DNA of 64,000 nucleotides from Mycobacteriales bacterium (GTDB taxonomy: Bacteria > Actinomycetota > Actinomycetes > Mycobacteriales > QHCE01): positions 22,126-86,125 of the forward strand of contig JABFVL010000032.1 in assembly GCA_013362805.1 (NCBI GenBank). Reading direction: 5' to 3'. Position numbers and translations under genes: made by a program. The notes beneath the pieces were generated by a model. That model searched no databases. It saw only the letters and a program-made list of their open reading frames with translations, and was not told the origin of the DNA. Shown one piece after another: positions 46,048 to 54,805 of the stretch (positions are counted from its first letter, which is position 1; each line of letters starts with the position of its first letter).

Positions 46048-46839
46048 ATGAGTAAAAATGGTGGGGTGAGCACTTCAACGTCCACGCGCAAGAGCCGGCC
46101 CGCTATTCGTCTAGATGCTGTCTGTGCGGCCGCGATCGCTGTTGCTCGCGATGCATTGACCGAATTTACCGATGTCGACAATGTCGGCAGCCACATCGCC
46201 ACCCGTGCGGAGGCTGAACGTGTGGTGACCCACATGTTTGAGGCCTATGAGCCGGGCTACCGCGGTTGGTATTGGAGTGTCACCGTGATGCGGGCCCCAC
46301 GGGCCAAACAGGTGAGCGTTGCTGAAATCGCATTGCTCCCCGGTTCAGAATCTTTGCTGCCGCCGGAGTGGCTGCCCTGGAGTGAGCGCCTTCGACCTGG
46401 CGATCTGGGCGTGGGCGATGTTTTGCCGACCGATGTTGACGATGAGCGCCTTGTTCCCACATACGTACTTTCTGATGATCCAGCTGTCGCCGAGGTCGAG
46501 TATGAACTCGGGCTAGGTCGGGCCCGCGTAATGAGCCGGACTGGCCGGCAGCAGACCGCTAAGCGCTGGTGGGAATCGGATGCTGGCCCACATGCCGCTG
46601 TTGCCCGAGTGGCTCCCGCGAATTGTGGGACTTGTGGTTTCTTCCTGCCGCTAGCGGGCTCAATGGGTGGGGCGTTTGGGGCTTGCGGGAATGTTATGGC
46701 CCCGGACGATGGGAAAGTAGTTGCCGTCGAACACGGATGTGGTGCGCATTCAGAGGCTTTGCCGGCGGCGGGCGTCGTGCCGGACGCTATAGACGAGCCC
46801 GATGAGCCCGAGGGCGGCCCCCACGAGGCTCGTCCATAG
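46048..46839 (+). CDS. DUF3027 protein
   Basis: A protein of 263 residues of the actinobacterial DUF3027 family. Landmarks are the RWYWSVTVMR-like strand (YRGWYWSVTVMRAP), ALLPGSESLLPPEWLPWSERL and a C-terminal cysteine cluster CGTCGFFLPLAGSMGGAFGACGN. The latter could bind a metal. ATG 46048 has GGAGG only 2 bases away, so a slightly different start is possible (ATG 46012 or GTG 46066). Its last 90 bases overlap DUF2530 on the other strand. Confidence 0.85.
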   Translation: MSKNGGVSTSTSTRKSRPAIRLDAVCAAAIAVARDALTEFTDVDNVGSHIATRAEAERVVTHMFEAYEPGYRGWYWSVTVMRAPRAKQVSVAEIALLPGSESLLPPEWLPWSERLRPGDLGVGDVLPTDVDDERLVPTYVLSDDPAVAEVEYELGLGRARVMSRTGRQQTAKRWWESDAGPHAAVARVAPANCGTCGFFLPLAGSMGGAFGACGNVMAPDDGKVVAVEHGCGAHSEALPAAGVVPDAIDEPDEPEGGPHEARP

Positions 46840-46989
46840 CCACCAGAGCGCGTCATGTTCCCGGAGCCAATCGAGCGAAAGAAGCAAGCCAAGTGTTGCT
46901 AGTAGCCACAGCGCGGTGCCGATAAGCGCCACTGGTGTCAGGGGGGCTTCCAGCGGAGCTGGCACCTTTCGCGCTGGTCTGCGGCTCAT
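46750..46989 (-). CDS. DUF2530 small membrane protein
   Basis: A 79-residue protein with two membrane helices (VALIGTALWLLATLGLLLSL and WLWTSLVGAALGLIGLVYSV), matching DUF2530. The N-terminus is basic and Pro-rich and the C-terminus ends RHDARRRQSL. The gene is convergent with DUF3027 and overlaps it by 90 bases, an unusually long coding overlap. Function unknown. Confidence 0.85.
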   Translation of the reverse strand: MSRRPARKVPAPLEAPLTPVALIGTALWLLATLGLLLSLDWLREHDALWWLWTSLVGAALGLIGLVYSVRHDARRRQSL

Positions 46990-47066
46990 AACGCGAGTTT
47001 AGTGCCATTGGTGTGCTGGTCGTGACGGCTGGGTATCGTTGGGTGTGGACGAAAGGGGCTTAGGCG

Positions 47067-47531
47067 ATGGCGCGTGAAGATGATCCGGTCGACGCCCTCG
47101 TGGCGCGCGTTGAGTCCGCCCGAGACTCTCAGAGTGATCGGGTGTTTGAGCCTTGGCTGCCTTATACGGTTCTCATTCCAGGGGCGGTTGCCGAAGGCGC
47201 GCCCGTAGATGTCGAACCAGACGAAGAGCCTGTTGAGAACGATTATTCTGGCTGGGCGCTCACATTGGATACGCCTGGTGCCGAGCCCGAACCCGAGTCT
47301 GAGCCCGCCCCGGGCACGGTCGCTCCGGGCGGTTTTCAAATCAATCCGGATGCTGATTTGCCGGAGTGGCTACGAGTCCAGCAGGAGCAAGCTCGCGCCG
47401 CTGCCATGAACGCCGTCGCACAGGTTTCCTCGATGCCTGTTTCCGCGCCAGCGTTGCCGATGGTCGCTGGCGATGTTTCCCGGGCCGCCGGGCGAGTGAG
47501 TGTGCCGCGTCCTGACGAAATTAGCGAGTAG
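47067..47531 (+). CDS. Hypothetical acidic, Pro-rich protein, 154 aa
   Basis: No family recognised. GAAAGGGG lies 8 bases before ATG 47067. Residues about 45-95 are acidic and Pro/Glu-rich (PGAEPEPESEPAPG), likely disordered. A short ordered segment follows (GGFQINPDADLPEWLRVQQEQARAAAMNAVAQV). The start of the next gene is only 9 bases on, so the two form an operon with the paralogue at 47541. It may be a partner or tether for that protein. Confidence 0.7.
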   Translation: MAREDDPVDALVARVESARDSQSDRVFEPWLPYTVLIPGAVAEGAPVDVEPDEEPVENDYSGWALTLDTPGAEPEPESEPAPGTVAPGGFQINPDADLPEWLRVQQEQARAAAMNAVAQVSSMPVSAPALPMVAGDVSRAAGRVSVPRPDEISE

Positions 47532-47540
47532 GGGCTCACT

Positions 47541-48155
47541 GTGGCGACGATGATTCTGCCCGTGGGGCACTATCTGGGGCAGTATTACTCTTCGGCGACG
47601 CTTGAGCCGGACTCTTTTGACGTTCGTGTTGGCGACGATGTTCATAATCTTTCAGCCGATGAATATACGGTTTGGTCGATCGCGCATGGGTTTCCCGAAA
47701 TGATCGGGGATCGTCGCCCTTCGCGTCCGATTGTCGAGGCTCAGGCGACGCAGTTGGGTATTGAGGATTCGCCGGTTGTTTTCCAGCGTTTGGTGAACTC
47801 GGGCCTGGTTGCCGCTTTGACGATGCGTAGTCAAATGTTTGATTTCGCCGAAGAACACCGGGCGTATCCATCCGCCGTGTGTTTGGGCAACACCGCGCAG
47901 GACGTCGAAAGCTATGTTCTGGGCAGGGCGCAGACGCCACTGGCAACGGTCACGCAGGATGTTTTCTTCGTGTGGAGCTATTTGCCGCGCTTTGAATCGT
48001 TGCGTGATGCGGCTGATGAGGTCGCCGCGGACTATGCCGCTAATGGGTCTGAACAGGACTCGGAAAACTTTAGTTCTGATGTTATTTTGTGGTCCTTCTT
48101 CCAGGCCCTACCCACGCTGGTTGCCACGAGTTGTGTGTTCATCGACCAGGTGTGA
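47541..48155 (+). CDS. Unrecognised family protein, paralogue A
   Basis: A 204-residue protein without a known family. It shares ordered motifs with the protein at 50232: PVGH near the start, LSADEYTVWSIAHG near 39-52, SRPIVEAQATQLG near 62-74, LVNSGL near 85-90, CLGNTAQ near 112, TQDV near 138 and TSCVFIDQV at the very end. The LSADEY...LVNSGL block resembles a winged helix and might bind DNA, but this is a guess. GTG 47541 is the start after AGGGG. It sits after an acidic partner gene. Confidence 0.8.
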   Translation: MATMILPVGHYLGQYYSSATLEPDSFDVRVGDDVHNLSADEYTVWSIAHGFPEMIGDRRPSRPIVEAQATQLGIEDSPVVFQRLVNSGLVAALTMRSQMFDFAEEHRAYPSAVCLGNTAQDVESYVLGRAQTPLATVTQDVFFVWSYLPRFESLRDAADEVAADYAANGSEQDSENFSSDVILWSFFQALPTLVATSCVFIDQV

Positions 48156-48267
48156 CGGTCGGTTTCGTTGCATTAGCCCCAGGCTAGCCCCCTTGCCACG
48201 CCTGTGTTCTCAAATGCCAGTTTTATGTGTGGAGTAGTTCACTTAACGTGGTCGTTTCCTAAACTAA

Positions 48268-48280
48268 TTAGCTAAGCTAA
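48268..48280. promoter_or_regulatory. Palindrome TTAGCT-A-AGCTAA
   Basis: A 13-bp perfect palindrome ends 5 bases before the MarR start codon (48286). It is a good candidate autoregulatory operator for that protein. TTAGCT-type half-sites are common among MarR targets. Confidence 0.7.
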
Positions 48281-48285
48281 CTATC

Positions 48286-48723
48286 GTGCGCCCCACGAAA
48301 GTTCCCGCGACCGCGACCTTGGCCGCTCAACTGCGTGAATCTGTCACGCGGTTCAACAGACGAATGCGTCGCGAGCGCGGAGAAAGTGACCTGTCGTTGA
48401 GCCAAACCTCAGCGCTGGCGACTTTGGTTACTCAAGGCCCGAAGACTCCGAGTGAATTGGCGGCTTGCGAGCGTGTCAAGCCACCGAGTATGACCCGCAT
48501 CATTGCTGTTCTTGAGGCGCACGGTTTGACCAGCAGGGCTCAGCACCCCACAGACAAACGTCAAGTGATCGTTTCCGCCACCCCAGCGGGCAAGGAGTTG
48601 GTGAAGGAGAACCGACGTTTGCGGGAGGCCTGGCTAGCGCGCCAACTCGCGCTGCTGAGCAAAGAACAACGTGAAACCTTGACGGCCGCGGCGCGGATCT
48701 TGGATGACCTATCTGCGACATGA
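48286..48723 (+). CDS. MarR-family regulator
   Basis: A 145-residue MarR protein starting at GTG 48286. The winged helix-turn-helix spans about residues 45-105 (LSQTSALATLVTQGPKTPSELAACERVKPPSMTRIIAVLEAHGL, with the DKRQVIVSATPAG wing). It precedes an MFS efflux gene by 30 bases, a classic regulator-transporter pair. The palindrome at its promoter suggests autorepression released by the transporter's substrate. Confidence 0.93.
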   Translation: MRPTKVPATATLAAQLRESVTRFNRRMRRERGESDLSLSQTSALATLVTQGPKTPSELAACERVKPPSMTRIIAVLEAHGLTSRAQHPTDKRQVIVSATPAGKELVKENRRLREAWLARQLALLSKEQRETLTAAARILDDLSAT

Positions 48724-48753
48724 GCCCGGTATGAACACGGAAAGAAGGAGGTT

Positions 48754-50067
48754 ATGGCGACACTCTCCACAATGTTCGCGTCCTTAACAAACCGCAACTA
48801 TCGGCTTTTCTTTTTCGGACAACTTATTTCGCTCACCGGTTCTTGGGCACAAATCGTTGCGCAGGACTGGCTCGTTCTGGATATTACGAATAACTCGGCA
48901 TCAGCGCTGGCAACGGTCACCGCGCTTCAATTCGCTCCAACAATTTTGTTTACGCTTTACGCGGGCCTTTTGGCTGACCGGCTCGATAAGCGAAAAATGC
49001 TCATTGTCATTATGGCGACGATGGCGACAGCCGCGATCATTATGGGCGTGCTGGTTATTTCTGGTCATATCGCCCTTTGGCACGTATTCATATTCGCAAC
49101 CATTACCGGTGTTGGTAATGCTTTTGAGAAACCGATCCGGCAGGTGTTTGTCCCCGAGCTGGTCGAACCGAAACAACTGATTAATGCCCTGTCGTTGAAC
49201 TCAGCGGTTTTCAACTCCGCTCGCTTGATTGGCCCGGCACTTGGCGGCTTGCTTATCGCCGTGGCTGGTACAGGGTGGGCGTTTGTCGTGAACGGGGTTG
49301 CCTACATTCCAGTAGTCATCTCCATGTTCGTCATGCGCATGAGCGAAATGAATCCACACCCTCGTACTGAACGCGCGCGCGGCCAGCTCATGGTAGGTCT
49401 GCGATTTTTGCGGGGTAGACCTGATTTGCTGCTCGTGATGTCAATGGGTGCGGTCATGGGCGCGCTGGCTCTGAATATTAACCAGTTGTTGTCACTGCGT
49501 GCCCGGGTGGATCTCGGGGTGAGCGCGGCGCACTTGGGCTTGTTGTCTAGCGCGTTGGCAGTGGGCGCTTTGATGGGTGCGCTCCTAGGCGCTAAATCAA
49601 AAGGCAGTCCTCGGCCGGGTGTGCAACTTGGATGCGCCGCCGGTTTTGGTGCGACCGCAGTTTTGTTGGCTCTCGCGCCAAACGCGTTCGCGACGGCGAT
49701 TGTGTTGGTGCCAATGGGAGCTTTTCTGATTGGGCACAACACGGTCGCTAACGCTCGAATGCAATTGGGTACTCCCGCCGAACTTCGGGGTCGAGTGATG
49801 TCCGTTTACATGTTGGTGTTTTTCGGCGGAACGCCATTGGGTGCATTGGTTTTGGGGGGAGTCGCGACTGCTACTAGTGTGCAATTCTCTCTCATTCTTT
49901 TGGGCATTTCTGTCATTGGAGCGTCAGCAATTTTCGCTGCCGCGCGGGCATATCGACACGGGGCGCGTATTTGGTTGGGTAGAGAACCGCATCTGCACCT
50001 TCATATTGAGCGGCCAAAATATGACACAGTCCGCATTCCAGTCACCTTTCCCAGAGTTGCGCGATAA
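48754..50067 (+). CDS. MFS exporter (MFS_3 type)
   Basis: A 437-residue membrane transporter with about 12 helices and the usual N-terminal RNYRLFFFGQLISLTGSWAQIVAQDWLV segment of the MFS_3/EntS-like branch. Motif A is ADRLDKRKML. AAGGAGG precedes the ATG. It is preceded by a MarR regulator, so it is probably a drug or siderophore exporter. The N-terminal coding sequence is AT-richer than neighbouring genes (first lines about 43% GC). The C-terminus (HLHLHIERPKYDTVRIPVTF) is cytosolic. Confidence 0.9.
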   Translation: MATLSTMFASLTNRNYRLFFFGQLISLTGSWAQIVAQDWLVLDITNNSASALATVTALQFAPTILFTLYAGLLADRLDKRKMLIVIMATMATAAIIMGVLVISGHIALWHVFIFATITGVGNAFEKPIRQVFVPELVEPKQLINALSLNSAVFNSARLIGPALGGLLIAVAGTGWAFVVNGVAYIPVVISMFVMRMSEMNPHPRTERARGQLMVGLRFLRGRPDLLLVMSMGAVMGALALNINQLLSLRARVDLGVSAAHLGLLSSALAVGALMGALLGAKSKGSPRPGVQLGCAAGFGATAVLLALAPNAFATAIVLVPMGAFLIGHNTVANARMQLGTPAELRGRVMSVYMLVFFGGTPLGALVLGGVATATSVQFSLILLGISVIGASAIFAAARAYRHGARIWLGREPHLHLHIERPKYDTVRIPVTFPRVAR

Positions 50068-50231
50068 GCGAACTTTCTTGGAGATATTGCGACAGGAGGT
50101 AGCCTGATGACGCAGTGTTCAGCGTGCGCATTTCACATTCCACGTGCGGATCGCGGGGTAATGCTGCAAGCCCTATGTGTCATCGGTAGTGTCGGTGGCG
50201 GTCCAGTTGATCAACACAGGAGGTCGGCACG

Positions 50232-50879
50232 GTGGTTGCCCTCGTCATTCCTGTCGGGCATTTCGCCGGCCCGATGTTTACCTCTCCTGAGGCGGAAGCC
50301 CCAGAGTCCTTCGAAATTCGGTTCCGCGACGGCGTCTTCTCGCTTAGCGCTCAAGAATATGCCGTGTGGGCAGTCGCGCACGGCGACCCAGAAAAAGTGG
50401 GCCAACGCAGCCAAAGCCGTACCGTGGTCGAAGCCGCCGCCAAAGATGCCGGCGTCGATGACCCAGGTCCGATCTTCGACTCGCTCGTCAACGATGGCCT
50501 GCTCACCCAAGTCATGCCAAAAGGTGAGGCCGCTCGTGAATTCGCGCGTAACCACCAGATCATGCCGCTAGCCCTTGGTTTGGGTAACACGCCACAACAG
50601 CTCGGCGCGTTCCAGATCGGCATGCCGAACTCCGCACGTGCCACCGTCGGCTACGACGTTTACCACATGTGGTTGTTCTGTCACCGCGAAGAAAACTTGT
50701 GGAAGGCGGTCACCACGATCGCCAAAGAAGCCGAGGAAGCTAACGCTGAAGAAGCCGCCTCTGATCGGGACGACAAGATTGAACTCATCTCAGATCCAGA
50801 TGTTCTACTCACCGGACTTCTGGAAGCGATGCCAGTTCTCATCTCAACGAGCTGTGTATATATTGACCGGCGGTCATAA
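50232..50879 (+). CDS. Unrecognised family protein, paralogue B
   Basis: A 215-residue paralogue of the protein at 47541, with the same motif order: IPVGH, LSAQEYAVWAVAHGDPE, SRTVVEAAAKDAG, LVNDGL, GLGNTPQ, YDVYHMW, and a TSCVYIDRRS C-terminus. GTG 50232 follows AGGAGG by 8 bases. Compared with paralogue A it has an insertion of about 15 residues (AEEAASDRDDKIELISDPD) before the last helix. It ends at a terminator. No enzyme motif is visible in either copy. Confidence 0.8.
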   Translation: MVALVIPVGHFAGPMFTSPEAEAPESFEIRFRDGVFSLSAQEYAVWAVAHGDPEKVGQRSQSRTVVEAAAKDAGVDDPGPIFDSLVNDGLLTQVMPKGEAAREFARNHQIMPLALGLGNTPQQLGAFQIGMPNSARATVGYDVYHMWLFCHREENLWKAVTTIAKEAEEANAEEAASDRDDKIELISDPDVLLTGLLEAMPVLISTSCVYIDRRS

Positions 50880-50897
50880 AACCCAGTGAAACTGCAC

Positions 50898-50931
50898 AAT
50901 GCCCGCTTGGAAGACTTTCCAAGCGGGCATT
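50898..50931 (+). terminator. Terminator after paralogue B
   Basis: AATGCCCGCTTGGAA (50898-50912) pairs perfectly with TTCCAAGCGGGCATT (50917-50931) around a 4-base loop, followed by GTTATGT. It lies 19 bases after the stop. Confidence 0.88.
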
Positions 50932-51008
50932 GTTATGTATCTCGCTTTGATAAATCTAGTTCCATAAAAAAGCAGAATCACCCCCTTCGGCATGGCAGGC
51001 TGTTATCT

Positions 51009-51803
51009 GTGAGTGACATGTTTGGCGACGTACAGCAACTACTTGCTGATCGCGTGGCTATCGAACTCGACCCGAGCTGGTCCATCGGCGGTGCTTTGAC
51101 CGCTGGATACTTGCAATCCCTCTCAGCTGAAGCGGGGCTGCGAACGAGCCAACATCCGCACCCGATTGCCACAACCACAGATTTTCTTCAACCGGCGAGT
51201 CCAGGCCCGGCCACATTTAGCGTGGAACTATTAAAGAGCGGCAAAACGCTAGACCGGCTTCGCGTCACCATGATTCAAGACGATGAACCGGTGCTGATCA
51301 CCTCGCTCGTTACCAGCGTTATTGACGAATCTCCGTCAGACGTCGATATGTCGCGCCCCATCGAGCTGCCACCACCAGACCGATGCACCCGCATCGAGAG
51401 CACAACATTGCGCGATCGCCACCTAGGTGTGCTTGACCACGTCGATCTGCGATTGGCTCCTGAGTGCATTAGCGTTTTGCGAGGCGGTGCCGACGGTAGC
51501 TTTACCATTCGCGGGTGGGTCAATATGGCTGACGGCCGGGACTTTGACACGCCAACCCTGATCCGCATCCTCGACGCGTTTCCGCCAGCGACCTACACGA
51601 TCGGTCGCTTTGGCTGGGCACCCACCATTCAGCGCACTACCTATCTGCGGAACTTGCCCACCCAAGGTTGGCTACGGGCCGAGCGCTGCGGGCGAGTACT
51701 CGCTGGCGATGTGCTCGATGAAGAGTGCATCATGCGAGATTCCGCTGGCGTAGTGATCGCCCAAACCCATCAACTCATAAAGATGCCGCGCAAGATGAAA
51801 TAG
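51009..51803 (+). CDS. Acyl-CoA thioesterase-like protein (double hot-dog)
   Basis: A 264-residue thioesterase-family protein. The N-terminal hot-dog has WSIGGALTAGYLQSLSAEAG (typical helix) and TTDFLQPASPGPATFSVELLKSGKTLDRLRVT. The C-terminal hot-dog ends GVVIAQTHQLIKMPR. It resembles TesB/4HBT_3-type enzymes that hydrolyse acyl-CoA. GTG 51009 is chosen because the preceding terminator ends at 50931; ATG 51018 is also possible. It converges on sepH. Confidence 0.82.
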   Translation: MSDMFGDVQQLLADRVAIELDPSWSIGGALTAGYLQSLSAEAGLRTSQHPHPIATTTDFLQPASPGPATFSVELLKSGKTLDRLRVTMIQDDEPVLITSLVTSVIDESPSDVDMSRPIELPPPDRCTRIESTTLRDRHLGVLDHVDLRLAPECISVLRGGADGSFTIRGWVNMADGRDFDTPTLIRILDAFPPATYTIGRFGWAPTIQRTTYLRNLPTQGWLRAERCGRVLAGDVLDEECIMRDSAGVVIAQTHQLIKMPRKMK

Positions 51804-51808
51804 CGGAT

Positions 51809-52846
51809 TTAGTCTGATCCGCCGAACAAGATGTCATCCCACGATGGCAATTCGGCTTTGCGTGCGCCAGCCACCACAGGCTCGTCCTGGGGCAGATCTA
51901 GGATGCTCGGTGCGGTACGACGTCTCGGTTCCTCTGCGGCGCGAGCAGGAGGCATCTCAGCCGGCCTAGCTGGCTCAGGTCGCAGCGGCTCCGCGCTGGG
52001 TACATTTATTGGGTTCGCTGGCCGGGGCGGCCCGAACACCTGAGGCAACACTGGTGGCTGACTCACTCCGGGCGCGGTGCGCGTGAGCGAGTTCGGGCTG
52101 ACCGGAGTGGCGGGCAGCAAATGTGTGGTGGTCGCGTCTTCACCGCGTTCTCGTCGCAAAACTGAGAGTGCCGGCACGACGGGACCTTCGCGGTGTTCGG
52201 CGTCTTCATCATCGGTGAAGATGCGCGTGGTCGCGATTTTTTGTCGATTGGTGGGTGGCGGCTCATCGAGTGCGAGCAGGGTTTGCTGATCGTTCGTCAG
52301 GAACGAGGCCATCTCGTCCATGGGCGTGACAATAGAGCGCGCCTTGTCCAGATCCCAGATCGCCTTTGAGGTGCCCTTACCGGACTGCCAGGCGGCAACG
52401 ATGCGCCACGCGCCGTTTTCTCGTCGGTAAGCGTCCCAGGCGACGTTCTCTGGGTCCACATTGTGTTCACGAAGCCGGGAGTCTGCCACATCGCCGAGAG
52501 TACCGCCGTTATCGGATGATTTCAGACGGGTTCGCCGGGAAAGTTGAACCATTGCGGCGCGTTCCTGCAAAACGGGCCCAGCGAAACGCAAAACTTTCTC
52601 GACCGGCACATTCGCGACGCGCGCTACCTCAGCTACCGAATCGCCGGAACGAATGCGGGCTTGAATATCGCGTGGAGTAAGTGAGGCTTCCACCTCAATA
52701 GAAAGTTGTGAACTCGTTGTCTGTTCTTTTTGGACTGCTTGCACCAATGCGTCATTAATAGGCAAGGAGAGCATGCGCCCGACATCATCGGTGAGGATCA
52801 GATCGGCGCCATCCTCGGAGAGCGCAACAAAACGAACGGGCCGCAT
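51809..52846 (-). CDS. sepH: Septation protein SepH
   Basis: SepH is an actinobacterial cell-division protein that binds FtsZ. The conserved N-terminal DUF3071 domain (residues 1-170) begins MRPVRFVALSEDGADLILTD and contains a helix-turn-helix-like LTPRDIQARIRSGDSVAEVARVANVPVEKV. A long disordered Pro/Arg/Ala-rich C-terminus follows and ends in a conserved WDDILFG. ATG 52846 has AAGGAGAG upstream; the protein is 345 residues. It converges on the thioesterase gene. Confidence 0.95.
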   Translation of the reverse strand: MRPVRFVALSEDGADLILTDDVGRMLSLPINDALVQAVQKEQTTSSQLSIEVEASLTPRDIQARIRSGDSVAEVARVANVPVEKVLRFAGPVLQERAAMVQLSRRTRLKSSDNGGTLGDVADSRLREHNVDPENVAWDAYRRENGAWRIVAAWQSGKGTSKAIWDLDKARSIVTPMDEMASFLTNDQQTLLALDEPPPTNRQKIATTRIFTDDEDAEHREGPVVPALSVLRRERGEDATTTHLLPATPVSPNSLTRTAPGVSQPPVLPQVFGPPRPANPINVPSAEPLRPEPARPAEMPPARAAEEPRRRTAPSILDLPQDEPVVAGARKAELPSWDDILFGGSD

Positions 52847-53044
52847 ATGGCTCTCCTTTCTGTTGGGATTTCTTGGCCCATCACCGGCCAACCACCACCC
52901 CACCATACGACGGTTCGTCTCCTTAAACACTGTTACCACCGCCGTTTTGGTGCGAAGTATGTTTGGGCGAGAATGGCTACTCGCCCAAACATCCAATTCG
53001 GGTTACCTCGCTATTGGCGCAGGTGGTGACATACCAAGTAAAAA

Positions 53045-54280
<1,236 letters not shown>

Positions 54281-54414
54281 CTAGTTTCCGGCATAGCCGT
54301 AGTTTCCGGTTTTGGAGACATACCTGGGTTCATCGAGCAGGAAAGTTGATGCATCAGATCCAACAGTGCCGATATTGGGATAAAGAAGATTAGTATCCCC
54401 ATTCAGGGGGAGAA

Positions 54415-54798
54415 GTGATTTCACAGTTCTGGGTAGTGTTTCGGATCGTTTGGCGAAACCCGGCTAGCCGAGCCGCGTGTATTACGGGAATGGTGCTCAC
54501 CGGAATTGCCACAGCTTTCTACGCGACCGTTGAGGAATGGTCGCTGATCGACAGTGCGTTCTTCGCGATCATCACTGGACTCACCATCAGCTATGAAGGC
54601 CTTGCGCCGAGCTCGCCGCTGTCGAAAGTTTTCACCGCGTTCTACGCGCTGTTCTCAGTCGGTTTGTTCATCACCCTGGCCGCGACATTCGCATCAACAC
54701 TTATAGCCGAAAACAGGCGCCGACGAGAACGCAAACACAAATCCGATTTACATATGAAAAGTGGGGGTGGACGACTGGGCCACCCCCACTTTTATTGA
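54415..54798 (+). CDS. Two-helix ion-channel-like protein with altered filter
   Basis: A 127-residue membrane protein with two helices (about 20-38 and 72-95) and a pore-like loop. The whole block WSLIDSAFFAIITGLTISYEGLAPSSPLSKVFTAFYALFSVG aligns with the K+ channel pore region, which normally reads TTVGYGD. Here the filter is LTISYEG (residues 56-62), so both canonical glycines are not conserved. It may be non-selective, non-conducting or a relic. GTG 54415 starts just after GGGGGAG. The coding end runs through a terminator hairpin. Confidence 0.7.
   Translation: MISQFWVVFRIVWRNPASRAACITGMVLTGIATAFYATVEEWSLIDSAFFAIITGLTISYEGLAPSSPLSKVFTAFYALFSVGLFITLAATFASTLIAENRRRRERKHKSDLHMKSGGGRLGHPHFY
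54757..54793. terminator. Bidirectional terminator, channel gene / citrate synthase
   Basis: AAAAGTGGGGGTGG (54757-54770) pairs with CCACCCCCACTTTT (54780-54793), a perfect 14-bp stem with T/A runs at both ends. It lies inside the last codons of the channel-like gene and 13 bases from the citrate synthase stop. Confidence 0.88.
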
Positions 54799-54805
54799 GC
54801 TGTAT

